From Elusimicrobiota bacterium (lineage in GTDB: Bacteria > Elusimicrobiota > Elusimicrobia > UBA1565), in assembly GCA_016212885.1 (NCBI GenBank), contig JACRDO010000168.1:45602-109601 (forward strand): a stretch of 64,000 bases of DNA, written 5' to 3'. Within the stretch, counting starts at the first letter, position 1. Each line of letters starts with the position of its first letter. Of the stretch, positions 19,983 to 29,130 are shown in pieces. Position numbers and translations under genes: made by a program. The notes beneath the pieces are model-generated. The model was given only the letters and a program-made list of their open reading frames with translations, searched no databases and was not told where the DNA came from.

Positions 19983-21674
19983 ATGGCCACGGATTGGGTC
20001 CGCCGATACCGGATCGGGCTATTCGCTGTTTCGTCGATCCTCGGGATCTTCTTTTACGCCTCTTTTTTCCTGAACCTGCGCGCCTTGTCTGAATGGTCCG
20101 GAGCCGGATTGCTTTGGGGCTATCAGCTGTTCCACAACTGCATATCGGGCCGGCCGCTCCAAAGCTCGGTTTTTGCGACCATGTCCACTGGAGTCGTGGT
20201 GGGGTTCTCGCATAACCCCTACGCCTTCATCCATAACAACGTCATTCACGCGAACTATACGCCGTTCCTGTTCGCCTATTTCTGGGCCTTGCACCCGACC
20301 CCGGCGGCGTTGTACGCAATCCTTTTCTCATGGAACGTAGTCGGAACGGCTGTGTTCGCCTATCTCATCCTGCGGCAGATGGGCCCGCGCGACCTTCTGC
20401 CAAAGGCGCTTTTCGCATGGTCGATACTGCTGGGGAGCGGCCTCTTGAGCATCCTCGACCAGCTGGCGCACCTGTTGATGTTCGCCGGGCCTCTCTATCT
20501 GGCCGCGTACTATTTCTTCCGGGCGAAGCGTCCGGCCTGGTTCATGGCCTCCATCGCGGCGATCTGCCTCGTAGCCGAGGATGCCGCGATCGTCGCAGCT
20601 GCTTTCGGCGTCTACGGGATCCTGTTCGAGCCGGACCGCAAGGGATATGCGTGGAGCGCTCTCCTCTTCTCGGCATGCTATTTCCTGCTGGTGATCTTGG
20701 TCGTTCAGCCTGCGGCCAGGGCCGATCTGGCCTTGGTGGACAAGACCACCGCGGGCGCGATAGGCAAACGCCTTTTCGAGCTGAAGCCGAAACTGCTTCT
20801 GGAGAGCCTCTGGTCCATGTGCCCCGCGTTCACCCTTCTTCCGGCTTTCTTCATGGCGGCCTTTCTGGCCGGCTGGCCGCAGAGGCCCGAGCTCAAGCGG
20901 ATCGCCGCGCTCGCCCTGCTGCCGGCCCTTCCCCACTGGGGGGAGTCCGTGGTGGTTGGAGGGGCGCATCATCTCCATCCGCCCTTCATGTTCGCCTACC
21001 TGGCTCTGCTGAGGATGCTGGGCGGCGTCGAGTTCCCGGCCGGGCCCGAGCTTTCTTCGCGCCGGATGAAGCTGCTTGCCGGCGCGACCGCCGTTTTCTT
21101 CCTGGGGTCGATGCGGGTGCAGGCGGGGAACTTGCCGAACAGGCTCAGGCCGGCGCTGCTCCGGCTCGCCGGGAAAGCCGGGAAGGCTCGGGCTTTGGAG
21201 CGCAGCCTCGCCGTGGAGATCGGATCCAATCGCGAGGTCGTCCGCGTCGCCCGGTCCCTGGCGCAGTCGAGCAGCCTCTCCTTTTGGACCAACAACCGCG
21301 CGGCGGGACTCCTCGGAGACCGCTCGGACCTTTGGCAATTCCCGGATTTCTTCGACCAGACGGACTACCTTCTGATACAGAAGGATGCGCTGGATCTCAT
21401 CTATGCTTTCGATCCCCCAGATCCGGGGGGCTTGAGAGAGCTCTTCGCCAAGAACATCGGATGGCCCCTGCGCGGATCGCGCATGAGCGAAGCCATGCTG
21501 GCGGCGGTCAGGGACGCCCTGGTATCCGAAGAAAAGACGCACTGGATCGCTTTGGAGAACGAACACGTGCTGCTTCTTGAGAGGATCCGCAAGAAACCCT
21601 TCCAGGCGCCTCCGGAAACGGTCGGTTTCGGCTGGGTGCGCAATATCGGGCGGGCTCCACGGGGGATATCGTGA
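19983..21674 (+). CDS. DUF2079-like integral membrane protein
   Basis: Multi-TM; YASFFLNLRALSEW...HNCISGRPLQSSVF...NPYAFIHNNVIHANYTPFLFAYFWALHPTP layout. Confidence 0.7.
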   Translation: MATDWVRRYRIGLFAVSSILGIFFYASFFLNLRALSEWSGAGLLWGYQLFHNCISGRPLQSSVFATMSTGVVVGFSHNPYAFIHNNVIHANYTPFLFAYFWALHPTPAALYAILFSWNVVGTAVFAYLILRQMGPRDLLPKALFAWSILLGSGLLSILDQLAHLLMFAGPLYLAAYYFFRAKRPAWFMASIAAICLVAEDAAIVAAAFGVYGILFEPDRKGYAWSALLFSACYFLLVILVVQPAARADLALVDKTTAGAIGKRLFELKPKLLLESLWSMCPAFTLLPAFFMAAFLAGWPQRPELKRIAALALLPALPHWGESVVVGGAHHLHPPFMFAYLALLRMLGGVEFPAGPELSSRRMKLLAGATAVFFLGSMRVQAGNLPNRLRPALLRLAGKAGKARALERSLAVEIGSNREVVRVARSLAQSSSLSFWTNNRAAGLLGDRSDLWQFPDFFDQTDYLLIQKDALDLIYAFDPPDPGGLRELFAKNIGWPLRGSRMSEAMLAAVRDALVSEEKTHWIALENEHVLLLERIRKKPFQAPPETVGFGWVRNIGRAPRGIS

Positions 21675-22240
21675 AATTCTTCCGGTCTTATCTGAACGAA
21701 TTGGCCAAGAAGGTGCGCGGAGCCGATCCCGCGCAGCTGCAGGCGTGCGTCGGGCTCATCCGCCGCACGGCGGCAAACGGCAAGAAAGTGATCATCATCG
21801 GCAACGGGGCCAGCGCCACCATCGCGAGCCATGTCTCCATAGACTTGGTCAAGAACGCGCGCATACGCGCGGTCAATTTCAACGAGGCCGATCTGATCAC
21901 CTGCCTGGCCAACGACTACGGCTACGACTCCTGGCTGGAGAAGGCCCTGGAGCTCTACGCGCGCGGCGGGGACCTGCTGATAGCGATCAGCAGCAGCGGC
22001 CGCTCGAAGAACATCCTCCGCGCCGTCCAAAAGGCCAGGGAGATCGGCATGAAGGTCGTTTCCCTCTCGGGGTTCAGCGCCGGAAATCCTCTGCGCAAGA
22101 TGGGGGATCTCAATTTTTGGGTGAACAGCAACTCCTACAATATCGTCGAGATCACGCACAGCGCCTGGCTGGTCTCTTTGGTGGACTGCATCATCTCGGC
22201 CGATGAACGTCCCGCCGCGCCTGGGAGAAGACATGAATAA
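21671..22240 (+). CDS. SIS-domain sugar isomerase (GmhA-like sedoheptulose-7-phosphate isomerase)
   Basis: KKVIIIGNGASATIASHVSIDLVKNA; DLLIAISSSGRSKNILRAVQKARE; start overlaps the upstream stop. Confidence 0.87.
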   Translation: MKFFRSYLNELAKKVRGADPAQLQACVGLIRRTAANGKKVIIIGNGASATIASHVSIDLVKNARIRAVNFNEADLITCLANDYGYDSWLEKALELYARGGDLLIAISSSGRSKNILRAVQKAREIGMKVVSLSGFSAGNPLRKMGDLNFWVNSNSYNIVEITHSAWLVSLVDCIISADERPAAPGRRHE

Positions 22241-23219
22241 AGTCCTGATCACGGGGATCACCGGCTTCGTCGGCTCCCATCTGGGCGACTTGTGCCTGGA
22301 GAAGGGGGTCGAGCTCTTCGGTTTCCGGAGATACCATTTGTCCAACATGCGCAACGTCCACCACCTGGAGGATAGGATCCGCTGGCGCGACTGCGACATG
22401 CTGGACATGAAGTCCGTCTTGAAGGCCATCGACGCCATCCGGCCCGATGTCGTGTTCCATATGGCTTCGCAAAGCTTCGTGAGTCCCTCTTGGGACCATC
22501 CCCAAGTGTACATGGACGCCAACTATAAGATGACGGTCAACCTTTTCGAGGCCTGCCTCCATGCCGATATCAATCCGAGGATCCATATCCCGGGCTCGGG
22601 GGAGGAGCACGGCGAGATCGAGGAATCCGAGCTGCCGATCACGCCGTCCACGGTCCTGCGGCCGGTCAACCCCTACGCGGTGTCCAAGATCGCCCAGGAC
22701 CTGATCGGATATGTGTATTTCCGCTCCTACGGATTGAACGTCATCCGGACCCGGGCCTTCAACCATGAGGGGCCCCGGAGGGATCGCGTTTTCGGCGTGC
22801 CGTGGTACGCGTACCAGATCGCCCGGATCGAGGGTGGCCTCCAGCCGCCTGTCGTGAAGGTCGGCCATATCGAGGACAGGAGGAATTTCACCCACATCCG
22901 CGACATGGTCGAGGCCTACTGGCTGGCCGTCGAGAAGTGCCCGCCCGGCGAGCTGTTCCTGATCGGCTCCGAGGAGGAAAGCCACATACATACCTTCAAG
23001 GAATCCCTTGAGATGCTGATCGCCATGGCCAAGACCCGCGGGATCCGCTACGAGATCGATCCCCAGTATGTCCGGCCGACCCAGGTGCCCAGGCTGATCT
23101 GCGACGCGTCCAAGTTCGCGGCCATGACCGGCTGGAAGCCCAAGATAAGCTTCGAGCGGATACTGGCGGACACCTTGGAGTACTGGAGGGGCGAGATCGC
23201 CGCCAATCCCCGCCGCTGA
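22233..23219 (+). CDS. GDP-mannose 4,6-dehydratase-like sugar-nucleotide dehydratase
   Basis: MNKVLITGITGFVGSHLGDLCLEKG; NPYAVSKIAQDLIGY; TRAFNHEGPRR; Shine-Dalgarno ggagaag before the ATG. Confidence 0.92.
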   Translation: MNKVLITGITGFVGSHLGDLCLEKGVELFGFRRYHLSNMRNVHHLEDRIRWRDCDMLDMKSVLKAIDAIRPDVVFHMASQSFVSPSWDHPQVYMDANYKMTVNLFEACLHADINPRIHIPGSGEEHGEIEESELPITPSTVLRPVNPYAVSKIAQDLIGYVYFRSYGLNVIRTRAFNHEGPRRDRVFGVPWYAYQIARIEGGLQPPVVKVGHIEDRRNFTHIRDMVEAYWLAVEKCPPGELFLIGSEEESHIHTFKESLEMLIAMAKTRGIRYEIDPQYVRPTQVPRLICDASKFAAMTGWKPKISFERILADTLEYWRGEIAANPRR

Positions 23220-23222
23220 AGG

Positions 23223-24479
23223 ATGAACGCCATGGGAGGATGGAAGGATATCTCCGCCTGCCGCGTTTGCGGCTCCGATGCGCTGTCCGAGCTGCTTGCG
23301 CTTGGCGAGCAGCCCCTGGCCAACGCGCTCAAGACCGGCCCTGCGGCCCCGGAAGGCCGCTATCCGCTGACGCTGCTGTTCTGCCGCGGCTGCTCCCTGG
23401 CGCAGATCCGCGAGACGGTGTCCAAGGAGACGCTCTTCAAGCGCTACGTCTGGGTTACGGGCACGTCCTCGACCGCGCGGGAATTCGCGCAGGTCTTCCT
23501 CAAGAGCGCCCTTCGGGTCAAGCCCCTGAAGCCCGGGGACCTGGTCGTCGAGGTCGCCTCGAACGACGGCACATTTCTGAAGCCTTTCGGCGGGGCCGGT
23601 TTCCGCATCGTGGGCGTGGACCCGGCCGAGAACATCGCCGCGGCGGCGGAGAAGGCGGGCGTCCCCACGCTCCCGGTCTTCTGGGGCCGGGAAACGGCCG
23701 AAGAGGTCGTCAGGCGCCAGGGCCGGGCCAAATTCCTGTTCGCCAGGAACGTCATCCCCCACGTCAGCGAGCTCCAGGAGGTCCTGGCGGGCATCGCATC
23801 CTGCCTCGACGAGGACGGCGTCGGGGCCGTGGAATTCCATTACGCCGGCAACATCCAGCGGCAGCTCCAGTACGATTCGATCTATCACGAGCACCTGTGC
23901 TACTTCACGCTCAAGAGCTTCAGCCGCCTCATCGAGGACCACGGCCTGGCTCCCATCCATCTGGACTTGAGCCCCATCAGCGGCGGCGCCAACATCGTCT
24001 ATTTCGCCAAGTCGAGCGCGGCGTCCTCCGCTTCCGAGGCCTACCGGAGCGCGGAGCGCCGGGAGGGGGAGCAGGCCGTCAACGCGCTGAGCAGTTGGGA
24101 AGAATTCGCCGATGCCTGCCGCCGCCACAGGGACGCCGCCAGGCGGATGCTGGAGGAATACCGCGGGTCGAAGGTCGTGGCTTTCGGCGCTTCCGCCCGG
24201 AGCTCGACTTTCCTGAACTTCTGCGGCTTCTCAGGCTCAGACATCGCGGCCGTCATCGACAACAACCCTTTCAAATGGGGGCGGTGCACTCCGGGCTCCT
24301 CGATCCCCATCGTCCCTGTCCGGGAGGGCTTGGCACTGGAGCCGGCGCTGATATTCGTCCTGGCCTGGAATTTCAAGGACGAGATCGTGCGCGAGTGCCG
24401 GGGCAAAGGGTACAGGGGGCCGTTCCTGGTGCCTTTTCCCGGCGAGCCGCACCTGGCGGAAGCCGTGGAGGTTCCATGA
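23223..24479 (+). CDS. Sugar C-methyltransferase-like (zinc-binding N-terminal, Methyltransf_14-type C-terminal)
   Basis: CRVCGSDALSELLALGEQPLANAL; VVEVASNDGTFLKPFGGAGFRIVGVDPAENI; YDSIYHEHLCYFTLKSFSRL. Confidence 0.88.
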   Translation: MNAMGGWKDISACRVCGSDALSELLALGEQPLANALKTGPAAPEGRYPLTLLFCRGCSLAQIRETVSKETLFKRYVWVTGTSSTAREFAQVFLKSALRVKPLKPGDLVVEVASNDGTFLKPFGGAGFRIVGVDPAENIAAAAEKAGVPTLPVFWGRETAEEVVRRQGRAKFLFARNVIPHVSELQEVLAGIASCLDEDGVGAVEFHYAGNIQRQLQYDSIYHEHLCYFTLKSFSRLIEDHGLAPIHLDLSPISGGANIVYFAKSSAASSASEAYRSAERREGEQAVNALSSWEEFADACRRHRDAARRMLEEYRGSKVVAFGASARSSTFLNFCGFSGSDIAAVIDNNPFKWGRCTPGSSIPIVPVREGLALEPALIFVLAWNFKDEIVRECRGKGYRGPFLVPFPGEPHLAEAVEVP

Positions 24480-24925
24480 TCGAAGGTGTGAAAATCGTGC
24501 CGTTGAAGATCATCCCGGACGAGCGCGGCGCCATCATGCACGGCGTGCGCAAAGACGACATCCTCAATGAGTTCGGGGAGGTCTACTTCAGCAAGATATA
24601 CTGCGAGGCCGTCAAGGGCTGGCATGTCCATGAGACCCTCATCCTGAACTACATCTGCGTGTATGGCCAGGTCAAGCTGGCGCTCCACGATCTGCGCGAG
24701 GGCTCCAAGACGAAGGGCGAGACACAGGAGATCTTCATGGGGATGGAGAACTACTGCTTAGTCCACATCCCTCCTGGGATCGCCAACGGGACCAAAGGCC
24801 TTTGGGCGCCGTTCTCCATCGTCGCCAATGTGGCTTCGGAGCCGCATAATCCGGACCTGAAGTATCGGCGCATCCACCCGGACGAAGGGGTCATCCCATA
24901 CGATTGGGGCAGGCGCGTCTATTGA
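24476..24925 (+). CDS. dTDP-4-dehydrorhamnose 3,5-epimerase-like cupin (RmlC-like)
   Basis: VKIVPLKIIPDERGAIMHGVRKDD...GEVYFSKIYCEAVKGWHVHETL; start overlaps the upstream stop. Confidence 0.82.
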   Translation: MIEGVKIVPLKIIPDERGAIMHGVRKDDILNEFGEVYFSKIYCEAVKGWHVHETLILNYICVYGQVKLALHDLREGSKTKGETQEIFMGMENYCLVHIPPGIANGTKGLWAPFSIVANVASEPHNPDLKYRRIHPDEGVIPYDWGRRVY

Positions 24926-24934
24926 TATCGAGGC

Positions 24935-25873
24935 ATGAGGATCTTCATCACCGGGGCGGCTGGCTTCATCGGCAGGCATCTGCTCAAGCGCCTGGGATCT
25001 TCGCGCCATGAACTGCTGCTTCTGGCCCAGGACCGCCGGGAAGCGGAGAAGCTGAAGCCCCTCGGCCGCCGCGTGCTGGCCGGCGATCTCTCGCGGCTGG
25101 AGGTCCTCAAGCGCGGCATCCGCGATTTCGACCCGCAGGCCTGCGTGCATCTGGCCTGGGGTTCCATCCCGGATTATTCCTACAAGGCCAGCAAGGCGAA
25201 CTTGGCCGCCTCCCTGCGGCTCTTCGATTTCCTTTCAAGCGAGACCGGCTGCCGCAGGTTCGTCGTCGCCGGCACGTGCGCCGAGTACGGCAAGACGCGG
25301 GGAGTCTGCAGGGAATCGGATCCTGCGGCCCCCCGCTCGTTCTTGGGCTGGGCCAAGCGCTCCTTGTTCTGCTGCCTGGATTATCCGTGCGCCCAGGCCG
25401 GCATCCGGCTCATATGGTTCCGGCTTTTCTACGTATACGGCCCGGGCCAGAGGAGCGGGTCCCTGATCCCCGGAGCGCTGCGCGCGTTGAGCAAAGGCGC
25501 AATCCCTGACATCCGGACCCCCATGAGCGCCAACGACTACATCTATGTGGGCGATGTGGCCGACGCCTTATGCCGGGCCCTTCGCAGGAACATCCCTTCC
25601 GGGGTGTACAACCTGGGAAGCGGGAAGCCCACGCGGGCGATCGACGTGTGCCGCCGAGTCGAAAAGGCGCTGACGGGCCAAAGCCGCCTCTCGGAGAGGC
25701 TCGCAAGGCGCTCCGCTGGGGGGGCCGTCCGCTTCTGGGCCGGCATGGAGAAGACTCGCAGACTTCTGCGCTGGGAGCCGAGAGTCGCTTTGGAGCAGGG
25801 GATCCAGCTGTGTCTGGAGTCTCAGCGCGGGCTTCGCCCGCAGCCCAAGAGAGCTATGAGCCATGAGCCGTGA
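24935..25873 (+). CDS. NAD-dependent epimerase/reductase
   Basis: MRIFITGAAGFIGRHLLKRL; YGPGQRSGSLIPGALRALSKG. Confidence 0.92.
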   Translation: MRIFITGAAGFIGRHLLKRLGSSRHELLLLAQDRREAEKLKPLGRRVLAGDLSRLEVLKRGIRDFDPQACVHLAWGSIPDYSYKASKANLAASLRLFDFLSSETGCRRFVVAGTCAEYGKTRGVCRESDPAAPRSFLGWAKRSLFCCLDYPCAQAGIRLIWFRLFYVYGPGQRSGSLIPGALRALSKGAIPDIRTPMSANDYIYVGDVADALCRALRRNIPSGVYNLGSGKPTRAIDVCRRVEKALTGQSRLSERLARRSAGGAVRFWAGMEKTRRLLRWEPRVALEQGIQLCLESQRGLRPQPKRAMSHEP

Positions 25874-26020
25874 GCTGTCGTCAACGGCCCTCATAAGGTC
25901 GTGGCTCAAGGCTCACCGCTCAGAGCTACAAGAAATATGCGCGCCGTACCCGGTGTCTTCCGATACAAATCTTCGCGGCGCGCAAAGATTCCACAGCTTT
26001 GTGGCTCAGGAGGGGTTGAA

Positions 26021-27013
26021 TTGATCATCTCAAAGACGCCGCTGCGCATCAGCTTCGCCGGGGGGGGCACGGACTTGCCGTCGTTCTACAAGAGCAACGG
26101 CTACGGCGCGGTCCTCAGCACCAGCATCAATAGCTACATCTATGTGACGGTCAAGAAGCACACGGCCTTGTTCAATGAGCGGATCCGCTTGAATTACTCC
26201 GAATCGGAATTGCTCGACGCCCGCGACAAGGTGAAGAACCCGATCATCCGCGAATGCCTGAAATTCCTGGCTATCGACGAACGGATCTACATCAGCACCA
26301 TCGCCGACGCGCCGGGCCAGTCCGGCCTGGGGTCCTCCAGCTCCTTCTGCGTCGGGCTGCTCAACGCCCTCTATAAGTTCAAGCACATGAGCGTTTCGGT
26401 CGGCCGGATCGCGGATGAAGCCGCGCACATCGAGATCGACGTCCTCAAGCGCCCCATGGGCAAGCAGGACCACTATGCCGCCGCTTTCGGCGGCCTGAAC
26501 TACCTGAGGTTCCATGCCGATGGGACGGTCACGGTCAAGCCCGTCATCATCCCTATGAAGCGGCACAACCTTCTCTTCAACAGCATGCTCTCGTTCTGGA
26601 CCGGCGTGTCCAGGCCTTCCGAGAGCATCCTGGCGGAGCAGGACCGCAACAACCCCCGCAACAGCGGCCTGCTCCTCGCGATGCGGCAGCAGGCCGAGGA
26701 TCTCTGCGGCCTCCTCTATCGGGAGGACTTCTCCATGGACCGGTTCGGCCGGATCATCCATGACGGTTGGGAGATGAAGAGGAAGCTCGCCTCCCAGATC
26801 ACGAATTCCTCCATCGACCGGTGCTATGAGCTGGCGATGGGCAATGGGGCTTATGGAGGGAAGATATCCGGCGCCGGGGGCGGGGGCTTTCTGAACGTCT
26901 TCGCGGCCCCGGAGAGGCTTCCCGTGATCTCGAAGGAGCTGGAGCGCGAGGGCCTGGTCCCATTCCAATTCGATATCGACGCATCCGGCGCCACCGTGAC
27001 GGAGCTGGATTGA
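26021..27013 (+). CDS. GHMP sugar kinase (HddA-like heptose-7-phosphate kinase), TTG start
   Basis: IISKTPLRISFAGGGTDLPSFYKSNGYGAVLS; PGQSGLGSSSSFCVGLL; KISGAGGGGFLNV; caggagggg upstream of in-frame TTG. Confidence 0.9.
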   Translation: MIISKTPLRISFAGGGTDLPSFYKSNGYGAVLSTSINSYIYVTVKKHTALFNERIRLNYSESELLDARDKVKNPIIRECLKFLAIDERIYISTIADAPGQSGLGSSSSFCVGLLNALYKFKHMSVSVGRIADEAAHIEIDVLKRPMGKQDHYAAAFGGLNYLRFHADGTVTVKPVIIPMKRHNLLFNSMLSFWTGVSRPSESILAEQDRNNPRNSGLLLAMRQQAEDLCGLLYREDFSMDRFGRIIHDGWEMKRKLASQITNSSIDRCYELAMGNGAYGGKISGAGGGGFLNVFAAPERLPVISKELEREGLVPFQFDIDASGATVTELD

Positions 27014-27014
27014 C

Positions 27015-28202
27015 GTGACTCCGGCCCTGTCGCAGGCCGTGATCCTGGCGGGGGGGCGCGGGACCCGGCTGAAGCCGCTGACGGATTCCAGGCCCAAGCC
27101 CATGATCGAGTTCCACGGGCGCCCGTTCCTCGAATATCTCATAGAGAATCTCCGGGAGCAGGGCATCCGAAAGGTGCTCCTCCTGCTCGGCTATCTGCCG
27201 GACGCGGTCCGCGGACATTTCCGCGACGGAAGCGGCTTCGGGGTGGAGATCCAATATTCCGTGACGGAGGAAACCGATGACACCGGCCGGCGAATGCGGC
27301 TCGCCGAGTCGAGGATCGACGACGTCTTCCTTTTCATGTACTGCGACAATTATTGGCCGCTCCGCCTCGGCGACATGCTGCGCCGCTATGAGGAGAGCGC
27401 GGCCGAAGCGCAGATCACCGTCTACTCGAACAAGGATCAATACACGCGGAGCAACGTCCAAGTGCTGGACGGCCGGGTGGCGCTCTACGACAAGCTCCGC
27501 GCTTCGCAGGGCCTGCAAGGAGTCGACATCGGCTACGGCATCTTCAAGAAAAGCATTTTCCGTCACCTGGGAGCGGGAAACATGCATTTCGAGACGGAGG
27601 TCTATGCGCGGCTGGTCGAAGAGCGGCAACTGGGGGCCTATGTGACCGATCATCGCTACTACAGCGTCGGCTCTTTCGAGCGGCTCAAGCTGACGGAAGA
27701 GTTCCTGCGCCGCCGGCCCGCCATCATACTCGACCGGGACGGGGTCCTCAACCGCAGGGCGCCCAAAGCGGAATATGTCAGGACTTGGAAGCAGTTCGCC
27801 TGGGTTCCGGGGGCGCGGGAAGCCCTGCGCATGCTCAAGGAGGCGGGATACCGGATCATCGTGGTGACGAACCAGGCCGGCATCGCGCGGGGCGCGATGA
27901 CCGAGGCGGCCCTCCGGGAAATCCATGACCGGATGAGGAAGGAGGCCGGCGATTGCGGCGGGGGGATCGACGCGGTCTACCATTGCCCGCACGGCTGGGA
28001 CGAGAGGTGCGAATGCCGCAAGCCCCGCCCTGGCATGCTTTTCAAGGCGCAGCGCGACCTGCATCTGGATCTGACCCGCACCTTCTTCATCGGCGACGAC
28101 GAGCGGGATGAGGAGGCCGGGCGGGCCGCGGGCTGCAAAACGGCGCTGGTCTCTCCGGAGCGCCCCCTGCTGCGGATTGTCCGCGAGACGGTTTTAAGCT
28201 AA
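27015..28202 (+). CDS. Fusion: HddC-like nucleotidyltransferase + GmhB-like HAD bisphosphate phosphatase, GTG start
   Basis: VILAGGRGTRLKPLTDSRPKPMIEFHGRPFLEYLI then IILDRDGVLN...VVTNQAGIARG...YHCPHGWDERCECRKPRPGM. Confidence 0.92.
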   Translation: MTPALSQAVILAGGRGTRLKPLTDSRPKPMIEFHGRPFLEYLIENLREQGIRKVLLLLGYLPDAVRGHFRDGSGFGVEIQYSVTEETDDTGRRMRLAESRIDDVFLFMYCDNYWPLRLGDMLRRYEESAAEAQITVYSNKDQYTRSNVQVLDGRVALYDKLRASQGLQGVDIGYGIFKKSIFRHLGAGNMHFETEVYARLVEERQLGAYVTDHRYYSVGSFERLKLTEEFLRRRPAIILDRDGVLNRRAPKAEYVRTWKQFAWVPGAREALRMLKEAGYRIIVVTNQAGIARGAMTEAALREIHDRMRKEAGDCGGGIDAVYHCPHGWDERCECRKPRPGMLFKAQRDLHLDLTRTFFIGDDERDEEAGRAAGCKTALVSPERPLLRIVRETVLS

Positions 28203-28227
28203 CATCCCTTCCGGCCGCGGCCATCCG

Positions 28228-29130
28228 ATGCCCAAGCTTTCGCTGATCGTCCCGGTCCACGACGAAGAGCTCTCGATCGTTCCGTTCTATCAGCGGACCC
28301 GTCCGGTGCTGGAGTCCCTGGGCGTCGATTGGGAGCTGGTCTTCGTCAACAACTGCAGCAAGGACGCTTCCCTGAAGCTCATCCTGGGCCTGCGCGAGAA
28401 GAATCCGCGGGTGAAGGTCATCACGCTCTCCCGCGACTTCGGCTACCACGCCGCGCTCGTCGCGGGACTCTCCAGCCGCGAGAGCGATCTCTACGCCGTC
28501 ATCGATGTGGACTGCGAGGACCCGCCGGAGATGCTGGAGAAGTTCCATGCGGAGATACGCAAGGGCGCGCACACCGTGTATGGGATCCGCTCCCAGCGCG
28601 ACGAGCCCCCCACGATCATCTTCTTCCGCTGGCTGTTCTATTGGATCAACCGGCGCATCGCGGACGCGCCGGTGATGCTCTGGATGGCCGAGTTCTCGAT
28701 GATCACGCGGGCCGTGCGCGACGCGATCCTGGCCAACAAGACCACCTTCCCGTTCCTGCGGGCCGAGATGGGCAACGTCGGCCTGAAGATGGCCGGCCTG
28801 CCGTATTTCCGGGCCCGCCGCCAGCACGGGGTGACGCACTACAACCTTTTCAGGATGATCCGGTTCGCGATCGGCGGGTTCATGTCCTCCTCGACTTTCC
28901 CGCTGCGATTCGCGGCCTATTTCTCGGTCTTCCTGATGGCGGCGTATGTCGGCGCGGCCGCGCTCTTTCGTCTGAATCTCTCCCAGGCGGCCCAGCTCGC
29001 GGCGATCTCGGCCTTCTTCTATCTCCTGGTCACGATCCCCACGGCCTCGCTGTATCTGGCGCGCACCTACAAAGACGTCTCTTCCAGGCCCGTCTTCTTC
29101 ATCGATCCCGACAACACCTATTTGTCTTGA
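28228..29130 (+). CDS. GT2 family, polyprenyl-phosphate glycosyltransferase (GtrB/ArnC-like)
   Basis: LSLIVPVHDEELSIVPFYQRT...LSRDFGYHAALVAGLS...IDVDCEDPPEML; C-terminal TM helices. Confidence 0.95.
   Translation: MPKLSLIVPVHDEELSIVPFYQRTRPVLESLGVDWELVFVNNCSKDASLKLILGLREKNPRVKVITLSRDFGYHAALVAGLSSRESDLYAVIDVDCEDPPEMLEKFHAEIRKGAHTVYGIRSQRDEPPTIIFFRWLFYWINRRIADAPVMLWMAEFSMITRAVRDAILANKTTFPFLRAEMGNVGLKMAGLPYFRARRQHGVTHYNLFRMIRFAIGGFMSSSTFPLRFAAYFSVFLMAAYVGAAALFRLNLSQAAQLAAISAFFYLLVTIPTASLYLARTYKDVSSRPVFFIDPDNTYLS

Noticed and set aside
20328-21580. Long ORFs in alternate frames (20328-21566 minus, 20330-21580 plus)
   Set aside because: Shadow frames of the multi-TM protein at 19983-21674
22191-24128. 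645-aa minus-strand ORF
   Set aside because: Antisense shadow of well-supported dehydratase and methyltransferase genes in high-GC DNA; no recognisable domain
23240-24475. N-terminal 412 aa of plus-strand ORF 23240-24925
   Set aside because: Alternate frame of the methyltransferase; only the final 149 aa from 24476 (RmlC-like) are real
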